A stretch of DNA of 64,000 bases from Paenibacillus sp. J5C2022 (GCF_025567625.1 NZ_JAOQJC010000011.1:62001-126000); one strand, 5' to 3'. Shown: positions 25,225 through 34,867, counted from the first letter of the stretch. The notes: generated by a model not told the origin, from the letters alone. Numbers and translations are program-made.

Positions 25225-26220
25225 ATGAAAAAAACAGGAAGAGTGAATTCGGCAGTACGCAGGTGGATGATGACCGTCCTATTTTTAACGATGATTGTCG
25301 GGCTTGTGTCAGCCTGCGGCAATGAAGGGAATAACGGCAAAAACGGCGATAGTGGCAATGGAGACAAGGGCGATGGAAGCAAGCTGACAATAACGGCAAC
25401 TACCGGCATGATAGCCGATACGGTCGCGAATATAGGCGGCGTGCATGTCGAGGTGGAAGGGCTGATGGGACCGGGGATCGATCCCCATCTGTACAAGGCT
25501 TCGCAAGGCGACGTGAAGAAGCTTGATGAGGCAGATCTCATCTTCTACAACGGCCTGCATCTGGAGGGCAAGATGGGCGAAATCTTCGAAAGGCTGGAAG
25601 GCAAGAAGCCAGTTGTAGCTGTTGCTTCCAAGATTCAGGAGGACAATCTGATGAACGATCCGCAGGGGCAAGGCGAAGCGATTCACGATCCGCATATCTG
25701 GTTCGATGTGAAACTATGGATGTCCGCGGCAGAAGTCATTCGCGATACGCTGGTCGAAGCGGACCCGGATCATGCCGAGGATTATAAGAAACAAGCCGAG
25801 CAATATTTGGCAGAGATGGAGAAGCTCGATGCTTACGCCAAGGAACAGATCGCAACGATTCCGGAGAAGAGCCGCGTCCTTGTCACGGCGCATGATGCAT
25901 TCGGCTACTTCGGCAATGCTTACGGGATGACAGTAAGAGGACTGCAGGGCATGAACACAATGTCCGAATTCGGTTCCAAGGACGTCGCTGAGCTGCGCGA
26001 CTTCCTTGTAGAGAATAAGATCAAAGCTGTATTTATTGAATCCAGCGTGTCCACCGACTCGATCGAGTCCGTCATCGAAGGCGCTAGCAAGCTTGGTCAT
26101 AAAGTTGTCGTAGGCGGTGAGCTGTTCTCCGATGCCATGGGGGAAGCAGGGACGACCGAGGGCACTTATCTGGGCATGGTGAAGCATAATATCGATACGA
26201 TTGTCAACGCGCTGAAGTAA
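25225..26220 (+). CDS. mntA: Mn/Zn ABC transporter substrate-binding lipoprotein
   Basis: A 331-residue cluster A-I binding lipoprotein; lipobox VSAC with Cys31. Metal ligands are visible as H88 (DPHLY), H157 (DPHIWF), H223 (TAHDAFGYF) and D303 (LFSDAMG), the TroA-type His3-Asp set that can hold Mn or Zn. There is no long His-rich loop of the ZnuA kind. GGAGGAG precedes the ATG. It is first in a four-gene operon; the operator upstream favours manganese control. Confidence 0.93.
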   Translation: MKKTGRVNSAVRRWMMTVLFLTMIVGLVSACGNEGNNGKNGDSGNGDKGDGSKLTITATTGMIADTVANIGGVHVEVEGLMGPGIDPHLYKASQGDVKKLDEADLIFYNGLHLEGKMGEIFERLEGKKPVVAVASKIQEDNLMNDPQGQGEAIHDPHIWFDVKLWMSAAEVIRDTLVEADPDHAEDYKKQAEQYLAEMEKLDAYAKEQIATIPEKSRVLVTAHDAFGYFGNAYGMTVRGLQGMNTMSEFGSKDVAELRDFLVENKIKAVFIESSVSTDSIESVIEGASKLGHKVVVGGELFSDAMGEAGTTEGTYLGMVKHNIDTIVNALK

Positions 26221-26258
26221 CAAGTCAACATATTGCAAGACGAAAGTGAGTGATTTGC

Positions 26259-27068
26259 ATGAGTGTGGCGTACAAGGAATTGAAGATGGAAGTCGGAGCA
26301 TCGGCCGCTCCTTTATCCGTTCGGGAATTAAGCGTAGCTTATCAGAAGAAACCTGTGCTGCGGGGGGTGTCCTTCGATATTACGGAAGGCGAGCTGATCG
26401 GTGTCATCGGCCCTAATGGCGCGGGCAAGTCGACGATGATGAAAGCGGCGCTCGGTCTCATCCCCAGCATTAACGGAGAGGTGAACGTCTATGGCAAGCC
26501 GGTCAAGCAGCAGCGTAGATTGATTGGTTATGTGCCGCAGCGCGAGTCGGTGGACTGGGACTTTCCGACGAATGCGCTGGACGTTGTGCTGATGGGCACG
26601 TATGGACGGCTCGGCTGGTTCCGCCGTCCCGGCGTCAAGGAGAAGGCAATGGCGATGGAATGTCTGCAGAAGGTGGGGATGGCCGACTTCGCCGACCGCC
26701 AGATCAGCCAGCTGTCGGGCGGTCAGCAGCAGCGTGTCTTTCTGGCACGGGCGCTTGCGCAGGACGCCAAGCTGTATTTTATGGATGAACCGTTCGCGGG
26801 AGTGGACGCGGCGACGGAGAAGGCGATCATTACCCTACTGCAGGAGCTGAAGAAGCAAGGGAAGACCGTCATCGTCGTGCATCATGATCTGGCGACAGTT
26901 GAACAATATTTCGATTCCGTTCTGATGCTTAATGTGGAGCTGCAAGGGTTCGGCCCTACGGAGCAAGTATTCACGAAGGATAATTTGCAGCGCACTTACG
27001 GGGGGAGATTCGCTTTCCTGGATCAGGGAAAGCTGGGGTCCGCCCGTGGAAGAGGTGAGCAGCAATGA
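26259..27068 (+). CDS. mntB: Mn/Zn ABC transporter ATP-binding protein
   Basis: A 269-residue ABC ATPase powering metal import. Walker [10 protein letters not shown]-loop region [13 protein letters not shown], signature LSGGQQQR, Walker B LYFMDEP and switch His in VVHHD are all present. The ribosome site before 26259 is weak (AAAGTGAG), so the start could also be ATG 26286. Its stop overlaps the next gene as ATGA. Confidence 0.93.
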   Translation: MSVAYKELKMEVGASAAPLSVRELSVAYQKKPVLRGVSFDITEGELIGVIGPNGAGKSTMMKAALGLIPSINGEVNVYGKPVKQQRRLIGYVPQRESVDWDFPTNALDVVLMGTYGRLGWFRRPGVKEKAMAMECLQKVGMADFADRQISQLSGGQQQRVFLARALAQDAKLYFMDEPFAGVDAATEKAIITLLQELKKQGKTVIVVHHDLATVEQYFDSVLMLNVELQGFGPTEQVFTKDNLQRTYGGRFAFLDQGKLGSARGRGEQQ

Positions 27069-28006
27069 AGAATTTTTGGGATATGCTGGCCGATCCCAAT
27101 ATGCAATGGATCTTCATCGGATGTATATTGCTCGGGCTCAGCAGCGGCACTATGGGCAGCTTCGCCTACCTGCGGAAGCAAAGTCTGGTAGGCGACACGC
27201 TGGCGCATGCCGCTCTTCCCGGTATCTGTATCGCATTCATGTTGACGGGAGTCAAGTCGATCGGCGTCTTGCTTATCGGCGCTTCCATAGCTGGAATCAT
27301 TGCTACTTTCGGAATTGAGGCTATAACGAGACACTCCAGGCTGAAGCAGGATGCTGCGCTCGGCATCGTGCTTTCATCCTTCTTCGGCCTTGGCATTGTA
27401 TTGCTAACTTTCATTCAGCATGGCGATTACGGCAATCAGGCAGGGCTGGACAAGTTTCTGTTCGGCCAGGCGGCAGCCATGGTCGGCTCCGACGTTGTGA
27501 CGATGTCTGTCATTTGCATCTCGCTTATTACGGTTTGCATGCTCTTGTTCAAGCAGTTCAAGCTGATATCCTTCGATCCCGGCTTTGCCAAGGGGCTCGG
27601 ATATCCCGTTACCTTCCTGGAGCAGTTGCTCATGCTGTTGATCGTCATAGCGGTCGTAGCTGGTGTGCAGGCTGTAGGTGTCGTGCTGGTTGCAGCTCTG
27701 CTCATTACGCCGGCGGTATCGGCGAGGTACTGGACGAATCGTCTCTCTACGATGGTCATATTGTCCGGCGTGTTCGGCGGCTTGAGCGGCGCGCTGGGCA
27801 CTTGGGTCAGCTCGTCGGTATCCAACCTGCCGACAGGTCCGGTAACGGTACTTGCCGCAACGACGTTGTTCGGCATCTCGATACTGTTCGGACCTCAGCG
27901 CGGACTCATTGCCAAGCGGCTGCTGCGTGTGAGCGTCAGGAAGCAGTTCATGCTGGAGCATGACGTTCACCGTGCTAAGCGTGTGAAAGGGGAGACGGCG
28001 TTATGA
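27065..28006 (+). CDS. mntC: Mn/Zn ABC transporter permease
   Basis: A 313-residue ABC-3 family permease with about eight or nine helices. Typical family segments are [23 protein letters not shown] near the N-terminus and [12 protein letters not shown] in the coupling region. It overlaps mntB and mntD by 4 bp on each side, so all are translationally coupled. It probably forms a heterodimer with the product of the next gene. Confidence 0.93.
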   Translation: MKNFWDMLADPNMQWIFIGCILLGLSSGTMGSFAYLRKQSLVGDTLAHAALPGICIAFMLTGVKSIGVLLIGASIAGIIATFGIEAITRHSRLKQDAALGIVLSSFFGLGIVLLTFIQHGDYGNQAGLDKFLFGQAAAMVGSDVVTMSVICISLITVCMLLFKQFKLISFDPGFAKGLGYPVTFLEQLLMLLIVIAVVAGVQAVGVVLVAALLITPAVSARYWTNRLSTMVILSGVFGGLSGALGTWVSSSVSNLPTGPVTVLAATTLFGISILFGPQRGLIAKRLLRVSVRKQFMLEHDVHRAKRVKGETAL

Positions 28007-28899
28007 GCGACTTCTGGATATTGCTAACAGGTTCTCTCGTTGCTGCATGCTGCGGCGTAGTCGGCGTCTTTCTCGTGCTGCGCAAGATGGCTATGATCGG
28101 AGATGCGATTAGCCACTCCGTCATGCCCGGCATCGTCATTGCCTTTCTGCTCAGCGGCTCGAGGGACTCGTTCCTTATGATGACTGCGGCGCTGGGATTC
28201 GGACTGATTACAACATTCTTGATCGGCATGTTCCAGCGAAGCGGCATTCAATCGGATGCTTCTATCGGCGTAGTGTTCACTGCACTATTCGCTGTCGGCG
28301 TCATACTGGTCAGCTTGTTCGCACGGCAGGTTCATCTGGATCAGGATGCGATTCTATACGGAGAGATAGCGTTCGTGCATTGGAACTTATGGGAAGCAGG
28401 CGGCGTTAATATGGGACCGAAGGCGGTATGGCTGCTTGGATTCACGCTGGTAGTGATCGGGACGGTTATCGGCTTGTTCTACAAGCAGTTCAAGCTCTGC
28501 TCCTTCGATCCTGCGCTTGCGGCGGCGCTGGGCATACCGGTGGCGTTCTTTCATTACTTGCTGATGGGACTCGTGTCGATGGCAACGGTCAGCTCCTTCG
28601 AGAGCGTCGGAGCGATTCTTGTCGTCGGCATGATCATTATCCCCGCGTCTACCGCTTATTTGTTAACAGACAAGTTGGGTATGATGATCGTCTTGAGCAT
28701 CGTTTCCGGTATTGCCAGCGTATTCCTGGGCTATTATGTCTCCATGGCGCTGGACGCTTCTATTGCGGGCTGTATTGTGTGCGCTTCGGGCGTGCTGTTC
28801 GTCGCAGCTTTCCTGTTCTCACCTTCGCATGGCTATGTCATGCGGAAGCTTCGCCAGCGCAAGCTCGCTTCTCGGAGCGGCGTTTCAGCTTCCGCATAG
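28003..28899 (+). CDS. mntD: Mn/Zn ABC transporter permease, second subunit
   Basis: A 298-residue ABC-3 permease paralogous to the preceding gene (VFLVLRKMAMIGDAISHSVMPG; CSFDPALAAALGIP). About nine helices. It is the last gene of the metal importer operon; a hairpin terminator follows at 29031 and then the large repeat array. Confidence 0.93.
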   Translation: MSDFWILLTGSLVAACCGVVGVFLVLRKMAMIGDAISHSVMPGIVIAFLLSGSRDSFLMMTAALGFGLITTFLIGMFQRSGIQSDASIGVVFTALFAVGVILVSLFARQVHLDQDAILYGEIAFVHWNLWEAGGVNMGPKAVWLLGFTLVVIGTVIGLFYKQFKLCSFDPALAAALGIPVAFFHYLLMGLVSMATVSSFESVGAILVVGMIIIPASTAYLLTDKLGMMIVLSIVSGIASVFLGYYVSMALDASIAGCIVCASGVLFVAAFLFSPSHGYVMRKLRQRKLASRSGVSASA

Positions 28900-29030
28900 G
28901 CTGTATGGCTGTGCTGTGTAGCAGTGTGGCAGTGTGGTGCCGAGAAGGTGTTGGCGGCGAGTTAGGATTTTGCTTCACGGTACTTCAATTTAAGGCGTTC
29001 ATTTTAACAATGGTACTGCCTACTAGAGTG

Positions 29031-29083
29031 AAGGGTGTTTCCAGGTTGTAGCCGATAGGGCTGCAGCATGGAACACCCTTTTG
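29031..29083 (+). terminator. terminator after the metal importer operon
   Basis: AAGGGTGTTTCCA (29031-29043) pairs with TGGAACACCCTT (29069-29080) and continues into TTTT. Confidence 0.85.
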
Positions 29084-29099
29084 CTCGTATAAAGCGGGC

Positions 29100-29998
29100 G
29101 GGATTCGTGAGGGGGGAAATGGAGAAGATGCGCCGCGTTTGTATGAAAAATCGTACAAATTGCTGGGTAAGTGGAGTAGATGTGCCGTGTTTGTATGAAA
29201 AATCGTACAAAGAGAGGGGTAAGTGGAGTAGATGCGCTGCGTTTGTATGAAAAATCGTACAAAATGCTGGGTAAGTGGTGTAGATGCGCCGCGTTTGTAT
29301 GAAATATCGTACAAATTGCTGGGTAAGTGGAGAAGATGCGCCGCGTTTGTATGAAAAATCGTACAAATTGCTGGGTAATTGGAGTAAATATGCGGCGTTT
29401 GTATGAAAAATCGTACAAAATGCTGGGTAAGTGGAGAAGATGCGCTGCGTTTGTATGAAAAATCGTACAAATTGCTGGGTAATTGGAGTAAATATGCGGC
29501 GTTTGTATGAAAAATCGTACAAAGTGAGGGGCAAGTGGAGAAGATGCGCCGCGTTTGTATGAAAAATCGTACAAAGTGAGGGGTAAGTGGAGAAGATGCG
29601 CCGCGTTTGTATGAAAAATCGTACAAAATGTTGGGTAAGTGGAGTAGATGCGCCGCGTTTGTATGAAAAATCGTACAAAGTGAGGGGCAAGTGGAGAAGA
29701 TGCGCCGCGTTTGTATGAAAAATCGTACAAAGTGAGGGGTAAGTGGTGTAGATGCGCTGCGTTTGTATGAAAAATCGTACAAAGTGAGGGGGGAGTGGAG
29801 TAAATATGCGGCGTTTGTATGAAAAATCGTACAAAATGTTGGGTAAGTGGAGTAAATATGCGGCGTTTGTATGAAAAATCGTACAAAGTGAGGGGGGGAG
29901 TGGAGTAAATATGCGGCGTTTGTATGAAAAATCGTACAAAATGCTGGGTAAGTGGAGTAAATATGCGGCGTTTGTATGAAAAATCGTACAAAGTGCAG
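29100..29998. repeat. 52-bp tandem palindrome array B (17 copies)
   Basis: Seventeen units with a 22-bp palindromic core (outer arms TTTGTA and TACAAA) beginning at 29138, 29190, 29242, 29294, 29346, 29398, 29450, 29502, 29554, 29606, 29658, 29710, 29762, 29814, 29866, 29919 and 29971. The period is 52 bp, once 53. The core is unchanged in 16 copies; the fourth has one substitution. Linkers are mosaics of a few types (GATGCGCCGCG or AATATGCGGCG; TGCTGGGTAAG or GTGAGGGG). No RNA or protein gene is supported here. Confidence 0.96.
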
Positions 29999-30024
29999 GG
30001 GAATGGGGTGTGCGGCTAGATGGA

Positions 30025-30072
30025 TTGTCTCTTCGGGGGAACATGTGCTACAATAAAAACCGTCCAGACGGT
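30025..30072 (+). promoter_or_regulatory. promoter with TetR operator for the SMR operon
   Basis: A -35 TTGTCT (30025-30030) and -10 TACAAT (30049-30054) are 18 bp apart. A perfect 14-bp palindrome, ACCGTCCAGACGGT (30059-30072), begins four bases later and covers the expected start site. It is the likely binding site of the TetR protein encoded at 30315. Confidence 0.75.
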
Positions 30073-30096
30073 CGGTTGAGATGCAGAGAGTTACAC

Positions 30097-30236
30097 GAGG
30101 TCAGTGGAAGACTGCTGCGATACGCAATAAGGAGAGGTCAGCGGAAGACTGCTGCGATACGCAATAAGGAGAGGCAGCGGAAGACTGCTGCGATACGCAA
30201 TAAGGAGAGGCAGCGGAAGACTGCTGCGATACGCAA
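30097..30236 (+). repeat. 36-bp repeats in the leader of the tetR-SMR operon (4 copies)
   Basis: GAAGACTGCTGCGATACGCAA recurs with starts at 30107, 30144, 30180 and 30216 (37, 36, 36 bp apart). Each unit can form a small hairpin (GCAGC/GCTGC), and the first three carry AAGGAG. The repeats lie in the predicted ~250-nt 5' leader, between the operator and the tetR start. Confidence 0.85.
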
Positions 30237-30314
30237 ATGTGCTAAAACATTCCACGTTAGTGTGAAGCCATACCGTCATGATCATTTGTGCACAAACAGG
30301 AGGAAGCCGAAACG

Positions 30315-30845
30315 ATGATTCAAAAACACGATATTCTTGCCGCCGCGGTAAAAATTATTGAGGATAAAGGCTTGAACAATTTAACGCTTGAGGCGATTGC
30401 CGCCGAAGCCGGTGTCAGCAAAGGAGGGCTGCTTCATCACTTTCGAAATAAGGAGGATTTGATCCGAGGCTTGAACGAGAGAAGCGTCGAGTCGTTCCAA
30501 GGCTTCATTCAGGAAGAGATGAAGACATCGGGCAGCTATGTCCAGTCATTCGCCAAGGCATCGTTCAAGCAGTTGAACGATCCCGATGAAATATCGATGA
30601 ATGCGAGCATGCTCGCCGCGATTGCCAATTATAAGGAATTGCTTAGCTCATGGTCGGATGAGTATGCGGTATTTCGTCATAATGCCGCAGGGGAGAATGC
30701 AGCGATTGAGAAAAGCTTGATCGTACGGCTCGTATGCGACGGCTTAATGTTCTCCAAAATGTTCAATCTGGACCCGCCTAGCGAGGAAGAACAGCGGCTT
30801 ATACTGGCAGAATTGGAAAACATGATGAAGGAGCCAAAGGCATGA
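30315..30845 (+). CDS. TetR family regulator of SMR efflux
   Basis: A 176-residue repressor with the TetR helix-turn-helix at about residues 22-44 (LTLEAIAAEAGVSKGGLLHHF) and a short C-terminal ligand domain. ATG 30315 has AGGAGGAAG (30298-30306) at 8 nt; the earlier in-frame GTG at 30288 lacks one. It overlaps the first SMR gene by 4 bp. It probably binds the palindrome at 30059 and is released by a cationic drug, which is inference from gene context. Confidence 0.92.
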   Translation: MIQKHDILAAAVKIIEDKGLNNLTLEAIAAEAGVSKGGLLHHFRNKEDLIRGLNERSVESFQGFIQEEMKTSGSYVQSFAKASFKQLNDPDEISMNASMLAAIANYKELLSSWSDEYAVFRHNAAGENAAIEKSLIVRLVCDGLMFSKMFNLDPPSEEEQRLILAELENMMKEPKA

Positions 30846-31162
30846 TTGCTGCTTATCTATTACTAGGATGCGCTATTGTGATGGAAGTGCTCGGCTCTTC
30901 TATGCTGAAGCTGTCGGAGGGCTTCAAGCGTCTGTTGCCCTCGATCGGGGTCATCGTTGGATACAGCGTTGCCTTCTATCTCTTCTCGATTGCGTTGAAG
31001 CAGCTCCCGCTTGGCGTCTCTTATGCGACTTGGAGCGGAGTTGGCACCGTATTGACCGTGCTGGTTGGCGTATACATGTTCAAAGAGAAGATTAACCGGA
31101 AAACAATAATTGGACTGGTGCTGCTGCTTGTCGGCATTATTCTACTGAACCTGCAAAAATAA
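30842..31162 (+). CDS. SMR family multidrug transporter, subunit 1
   Basis: A 106-residue, four-helix small multidrug resistance protein. The essential membrane Glu is in CAIVMEVLGSSMLKLSEGF (residue 15), and the family motif YATWSGVGTVLTVLVG is present. The ATGA start is coupled to tetR. Next to a second SMR gene, so a heterodimeric pump of the EbrAB/YkkCD kind is likely. Confidence 0.94.
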   Translation: MIAAYLLLGCAIVMEVLGSSMLKLSEGFKRLLPSIGVIVGYSVAFYLFSIALKQLPLGVSYATWSGVGTVLTVLVGVYMFKEKINRKTIIGLVLLLVGIILLNLQK

Positions 31163-31177
31163 ACGGAGGAAGAAAAT

Positions 31178-31549
31178 ATGAGAAGGGCAGTCCTTTTTTT
31201 AACATGCGCAATTGTATTTGAAACATTCGGAACAACGATGCTGAAGCTGTCGGAAGGATTTACAAATGTCTGGCCATCCCTTGGCGTAGCGGTCGGGTTT
31301 CTTATTTCTTTCACATCACTGAGTCTGGCCCTCAGGAAAATCCCGTTGTCCGTCGCTTATGCGACATGGTCTGCTGCAGGTACGGCATTAACGGCAATTA
31401 TCGGCTTCATGCTGTTCTCGGAGCAGTTGGATGCGGTAAAAGGGGGCGCTCTCGGCCTGATCATCGTCGGCATCATTATTATGAATATGTCCCACTCCAA
31501 CGATCAAAGCAAAGGAAACACCGCTGTTAAACTGTCTTCAAAAGGATGA
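31178..31549 (+). CDS. SMR family multidrug transporter, subunit 2
   Basis: A 123-residue SMR protein with the conserved Glu in CAIVFETFGTTMLKLSEGF and motif YATWSAAGTALTAIIG. It is longer than its partner by a polar C-terminal tail (NDQSKGNTAVKLSSKG). GGAGGAAG lies upstream. Paired SMR genes usually need both subunits, inserted in opposite orientation. Confidence 0.94.
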   Translation: MRRAVLFLTCAIVFETFGTTMLKLSEGFTNVWPSLGVAVGFLISFTSLSLALRKIPLSVAYATWSAAGTALTAIIGFMLFSEQLDAVKGGALGLIIVGIIIMNMSHSNDQSKGNTAVKLSSKG

Positions 31550-31625
31550 ACGGATCTGAAGTCGCTGATGTCCATATTCTGTGATACAATAGTCATTATG
31601 AGATTTACGGACAGGGGTGGACTTC

Positions 31626-32375
31626 ATGACAAAATATAAGCTGGTAGCACTGGATATGGACGGCACACTGTTGAACGAAGCAAGCGAGGTTAGCGAGGAA
31701 AACGCGAAATGGATACACAAAGCGCTGGATGCCGGAGTGGCTGTCATCTTCTCGACGGGAAGAGGCTTTCAGAGCGCTTATCCCTTCGCCGAGCAATTGA
31801 AGCTGGAGACGCCGATGATAACGGTTAACGGGGGAGAGATCTGGTCACGTCCCCACGTCTTGCATCAAAGAACTCAACTGGGCTCCATGTATGTGAAGCA
31901 GCTCCACCAATTGGCACGGGCTTATCCCGAGGTCTGGTACTGGGCTTATTCGACTGTCGGCATCTACAACAAGGAGAATTGGTACCAGGAAGTAGAGGAT
32001 TATGACAATTACCACTGGCTGAAATTCGGCTATTATACGGAAGATGATGCAGCTAGAGAAGCCATACTGGCGGAAGTGCAGAATTGGGGAGCGCTGGAGA
32101 TCAGCAATTCATCGCCGCAGAACATCGAGTTGAATCCGCAAGGCGTATCCAAGGCGAGTGCACTGAAGGAATTGTGCAAGTTAATGAATATTGACATGTC
32201 CCAGGTAGTGGCGGCCGGAGACAGCTTGAACGACATTGCCGCAATTCGCGAAGCGGGACTCGGCGTGGCGATGGCCAATGCGCAGGAGGAAGTGAAGCAG
32301 GCTGCCGATGTCGTAACGTTAAGCAACAACGAGCATGGCGTAGCAGAGCTGATCAAGCATTACGTGTTGAGATAG
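31626..32375 (+). CDS. Cof-type HAD phosphatase
   Basis: A 249-residue HAD-superfamily hydrolase, probably a sugar-phosphate phosphatase. Motif I DMDGTLL (nucleophile Asp), motif II FSTGRG, motif III Lys near KASALKEL, and motif IV GDSLNDIAAI. A C2B-type cap lies between motifs II and III. ATG 31626 has AGGGGTGG 5 nt upstream; the in-frame GTG at 31617 is part of that site. Confidence 0.92.
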   Translation: MTKYKLVALDMDGTLLNEASEVSEENAKWIHKALDAGVAVIFSTGRGFQSAYPFAEQLKLETPMITVNGGEIWSRPHVLHQRTQLGSMYVKQLHQLARAYPEVWYWAYSTVGIYNKENWYQEVEDYDNYHWLKFGYYTEDDAAREAILAEVQNWGALEISNSSPQNIELNPQGVSKASALKELCKLMNIDMSQVVAAGDSLNDIAAIREAGLGVAMANAQEEVKQAADVVTLSNNEHGVAELIKHYVLR

Positions 32376-32559
32376 GCCGCCATTGGCTAAGGCTCCGATC
32401 AGCACAAGTACGGTCACGTTACCTTTGGCGGCTCATCGATAGACAAGCAACTAACCGGAACGACAGCGGCGGTTCATCGTATATATGAGAACGCAGTTGG
32501 AGGAATAATAGGCAGACTGCTACTATAATACATGCGAATATGCGAAAGGTGAGCTGTCA

Positions 32560-33042
32560 ATGGATATTTTGGGATGGATACTTGTCATATTGCTGTTTGT
32601 CGTAGGGATGGCCGGGGCGATCTACCCTATATTGCCGGGTGCGCTTGCCATTTATGCGGCGTTTTTTGTTTACGGCTGGTTTTTCAGCTTCAGTGAATTC
32701 GGCTGGGTATTCTGGACGGTGCAGACGTTAATCGTCGTCGTGCTGTTCATTGCGGATTATGCAGTCAGCGCCTGGGGCGTGAAGCGATTCGGCGGCTCCA
32801 AGGCATCTATCGTCGGCAGTACAATCGGGCTCATATTCGGCCCGTTCGTCATCCCGGCGTTCGGACTCATTATCGGTCCGTTCGCCGGTGCGGTTATTGG
32901 GGAACTGATTGCAGGCGCTAACATTGAGAAATCGATCAAGGTCGGCTTCGGTTCGGTCGTCGGCTTGTTCACAAGTGTTGTGGTGAAATTCCTGCTGCAG
33001 CTGGCCATGATCGTCCTGTTCGTGCTGTGGCTAATATTCTAA
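32560..33042 (+). CDS. DUF456 family membrane protein
   Basis: A 160-residue membrane protein with about four or five helices. The family pattern is visible as PILPGALAIYAAF near the start and the Gly-rich IGLIFGPFVIPAFGLIIGPFAGAVIGELIAG in two steps. AAAGGTGAG lies upstream. Function is unknown. The gene precedes the flippase at 33070 by 27 bp and is probably co-transcribed. Confidence 0.88.
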   Translation: MDILGWILVILLFVVGMAGAIYPILPGALAIYAAFFVYGWFFSFSEFGWVFWTVQTLIVVVLFIADYAVSAWGVKRFGGSKASIVGSTIGLIFGPFVIPAFGLIIGPFAGAVIGELIAGANIEKSIKVGFGSVVGLFTSVVVKFLLQLAMIVLFVLWLIF

Positions 33043-33069
33043 GCTTTTGAGGAGTAATGATGATCGACT

Positions 33070-34755
33070 ATGTCCATGTTGAAGAAAGATTCATTAATTA
33101 AAGGCACGCTCATCCTGGCGGCTGCGGCGCTGGTGGCGCGATTTCTGGGATTGCTGCAAAAAATTCCTCTGGATTATATGCTGGGCAAAGAAGGGAACAT
33201 CGCTTTCGGTCTTGCGAATCAAATCTATCTCGTCCTGTTGCTTGTCGCCACAGCTGGCTTCCCCAGTGCGATCAGCAAGATGGTGTCGGAGCGCTATGCG
33301 CTGGGCAAAGTGGAAGAAGCAAGGCGTATTTACCACGCCGCTTTGGTGTTCGGAGCGGTATCCGGGCTTATTCTTGCAACGTCTTTATTTGCATTCGCCC
33401 CTTTCATTACTAGCGAAATAGCTCAAAGTCCGGAGGCCGTATTTGCTGTAAGGGCTATTGCTCCTGCGTTAATTTTGTTCCCGATTATAGCAATGATGCG
33501 CGGCTACTTCCAGGGCAGACGAATGATGTCGGCGGGCGGCATGTCGCAGATTGTGGAGCAATTCGTGCGCGTGCTGCTCGGTCTGGCGCTAGGCTTTCTG
33601 GTGCTGCAGCTGGGATGGGGAGACGATTGGGCAGCTGCCGCCATTACCTTCGGAAGCGTCTTCGGAAGCATCGCCGCTTTCGGCGTGATGCTGCACTTTG
33701 CCCGCAAGCTGAAGCGGATGGATACTGCAGACGCCGGTAGAATGAAAGCGGAGTCGTCTTCGCCGTTCATGCCAATCCACTCAAGAACGAACGGAAGAAG
33801 CGGCGGATCGAAAGTGAAGTATTCCGCAATTTACCGTGAAGTTTTCTCGATGTCCTTGCCCGCTATCGTCACTTCCATGGCGATCAACGTCATCTACTTG
33901 TTCGATCTGGTATTCTTCAATCGACTGACCGATGGCTATTATTTGAAGGATGCAGCTACGGTCGTATTGGAGGATTTGACGTTGAAGGCGCAGTCGTTGG
34001 CCGGCATTCCGCCGATACTCGCTATTGCGCTAGGCTCCTCCATTGTTCCTATCGTTGCCGCTGCCTATAAAGTGAAGAATATGAAGGAAGTGGAGCGTCA
34101 GGCCTCCAATGTGATTCGCATTGTATGTTTTACCGGCGTGCCGTTCGCTCTTCTTCTGTCAATCGCATCTTATTCCATTACGGGCTTGCTGTTCGAGTCA
34201 CCGAGCGGAAGCGACGTAGTTGCGGCTCTATCCGCGAGCACCATTGTACAAATTACGATGATGACATCCAACTCTATCCTGTATGGCATGGGCAAGCAAA
34301 AAATATCGATGACCCATACGCTGATCGGGCTCATTCTCAAGGCCATCATCAGCATCGCGCTTGCACCGTTGATGGGCGTGTACGGCTTCGTCGTCGCTTC
34401 GATCATCTGTTTCGTCGTCGTGACGATGCTGAACTTGCGCTGGCTGAACAAGAAGGAAGCGAAGCTTACCGTGCTGGGCAAGCGCTGGCTGCCCTATATC
34501 GCGGCAGTTGCCATTGCGGCGCTGGCGGGATGGGGAGCGGAGGTCGGCGTATTGTCGCTAACAGACGGTCTGCATGCCAAAATCTCCTACTTCCTTGCCG
34601 CGGCATCCGTAGCACTTGTGATTGGAGGACTGTATCTGATATTGCTTATTTTGCTCCGTGTCGTCAGGCCGGAAGATGTGAACGCCTTTCCAGCCGCGCT
34701 GCGCAAGCCGTTTAATATACTGATGAAGCTGATTTATCGGCAACGGGCAGTATAA
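33070..34755 (+). CDS. MurJ/YtgP-SpoVB-like polysaccharide flippase
   Basis: A 561-residue, 14-helix MOP-superfamily flippase. The N-terminus LIKGTLILAAAALVARFLGLLQKIPL and GNIAFGLANQIYLVLL are typical of YtgP (a Bacillus lipid II flippase) and SpoVB. A long charged cytoplasmic loop (about residues 216-250) is present. The start is set by an in-frame stop at 33061; the nearest ribosome site GAGGAG is 15 nt away, an unusually long spacing. Whether it acts in vegetative or spore wall synthesis cannot be told. Confidence 0.88.
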   Translation: MSMLKKDSLIKGTLILAAAALVARFLGLLQKIPLDYMLGKEGNIAFGLANQIYLVLLLVATAGFPSAISKMVSERYALGKVEEARRIYHAALVFGAVSGLILATSLFAFAPFITSEIAQSPEAVFAVRAIAPALILFPIIAMMRGYFQGRRMMSAGGMSQIVEQFVRVLLGLALGFLVLQLGWGDDWAAAAITFGSVFGSIAAFGVMLHFARKLKRMDTADAGRMKAESSSPFMPIHSRTNGRSGGSKVKYSAIYREVFSMSLPAIVTSMAINVIYLFDLVFFNRLTDGYYLKDAATVVLEDLTLKAQSLAGIPPILAIALGSSIVPIVAAAYKVKNMKEVERQASNVIRIVCFTGVPFALLLSIASYSITGLLFESPSGSDVVAALSASTIVQITMMTSNSILYGMGKQKISMTHTLIGLILKAIISIALAPLMGVYGFVVASIICFVVVTMLNLRWLNKKEAKLTVLGKRWLPYIAAVAIAALAGWGAEVGVLSLTDGLHAKISYFLAAASVALVIGGLYLILLILLRVVRPEDVNAFPAALRKPFNILMKLIYRQRAV

Positions 34756-34867
34756 GCACGCAATTATGACACATTTGCGACAATGTAACAAAAGTCACAA
34801 TGCAATTGGGATAAGCATGCTATGATGGAACCATAACCATATAATTGCATTTTGGGAGGAGAGCATC

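Noticed and set aside
29100..29998. CRISPR array
   Set aside because: Repeat-to-repeat distance is constant but the intervening 30 bp are not unique spacers; they are a few recurring linker types, and no cas genes are present.
29004..30044. Three long overlapping minus-strand ORFs (265-346 aa) full of repeats such as YDFSYKR
   Set aside because: They run through the 52-bp array in all three frames. Openness comes from the repeat sequence, none has a ribosome site, and the DNA pattern (fixed palindrome, variable linker) is not a codon pattern.
30010..30318. 102-aa ORF containing RKTAAIRNKERQ repeats
   Set aside because: It starts upstream of the predicted promoter of tetR and has no ribosome site. 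The repeats are better explained as a leader element.
34800..34860. Possible PerR or OhrR operator before the osmC-like gene (ATGCAATT and AATTGCAT)
   Set aside because: The arms are 40 bp apart and do not match known PerR or OhrR boxes closely enough.
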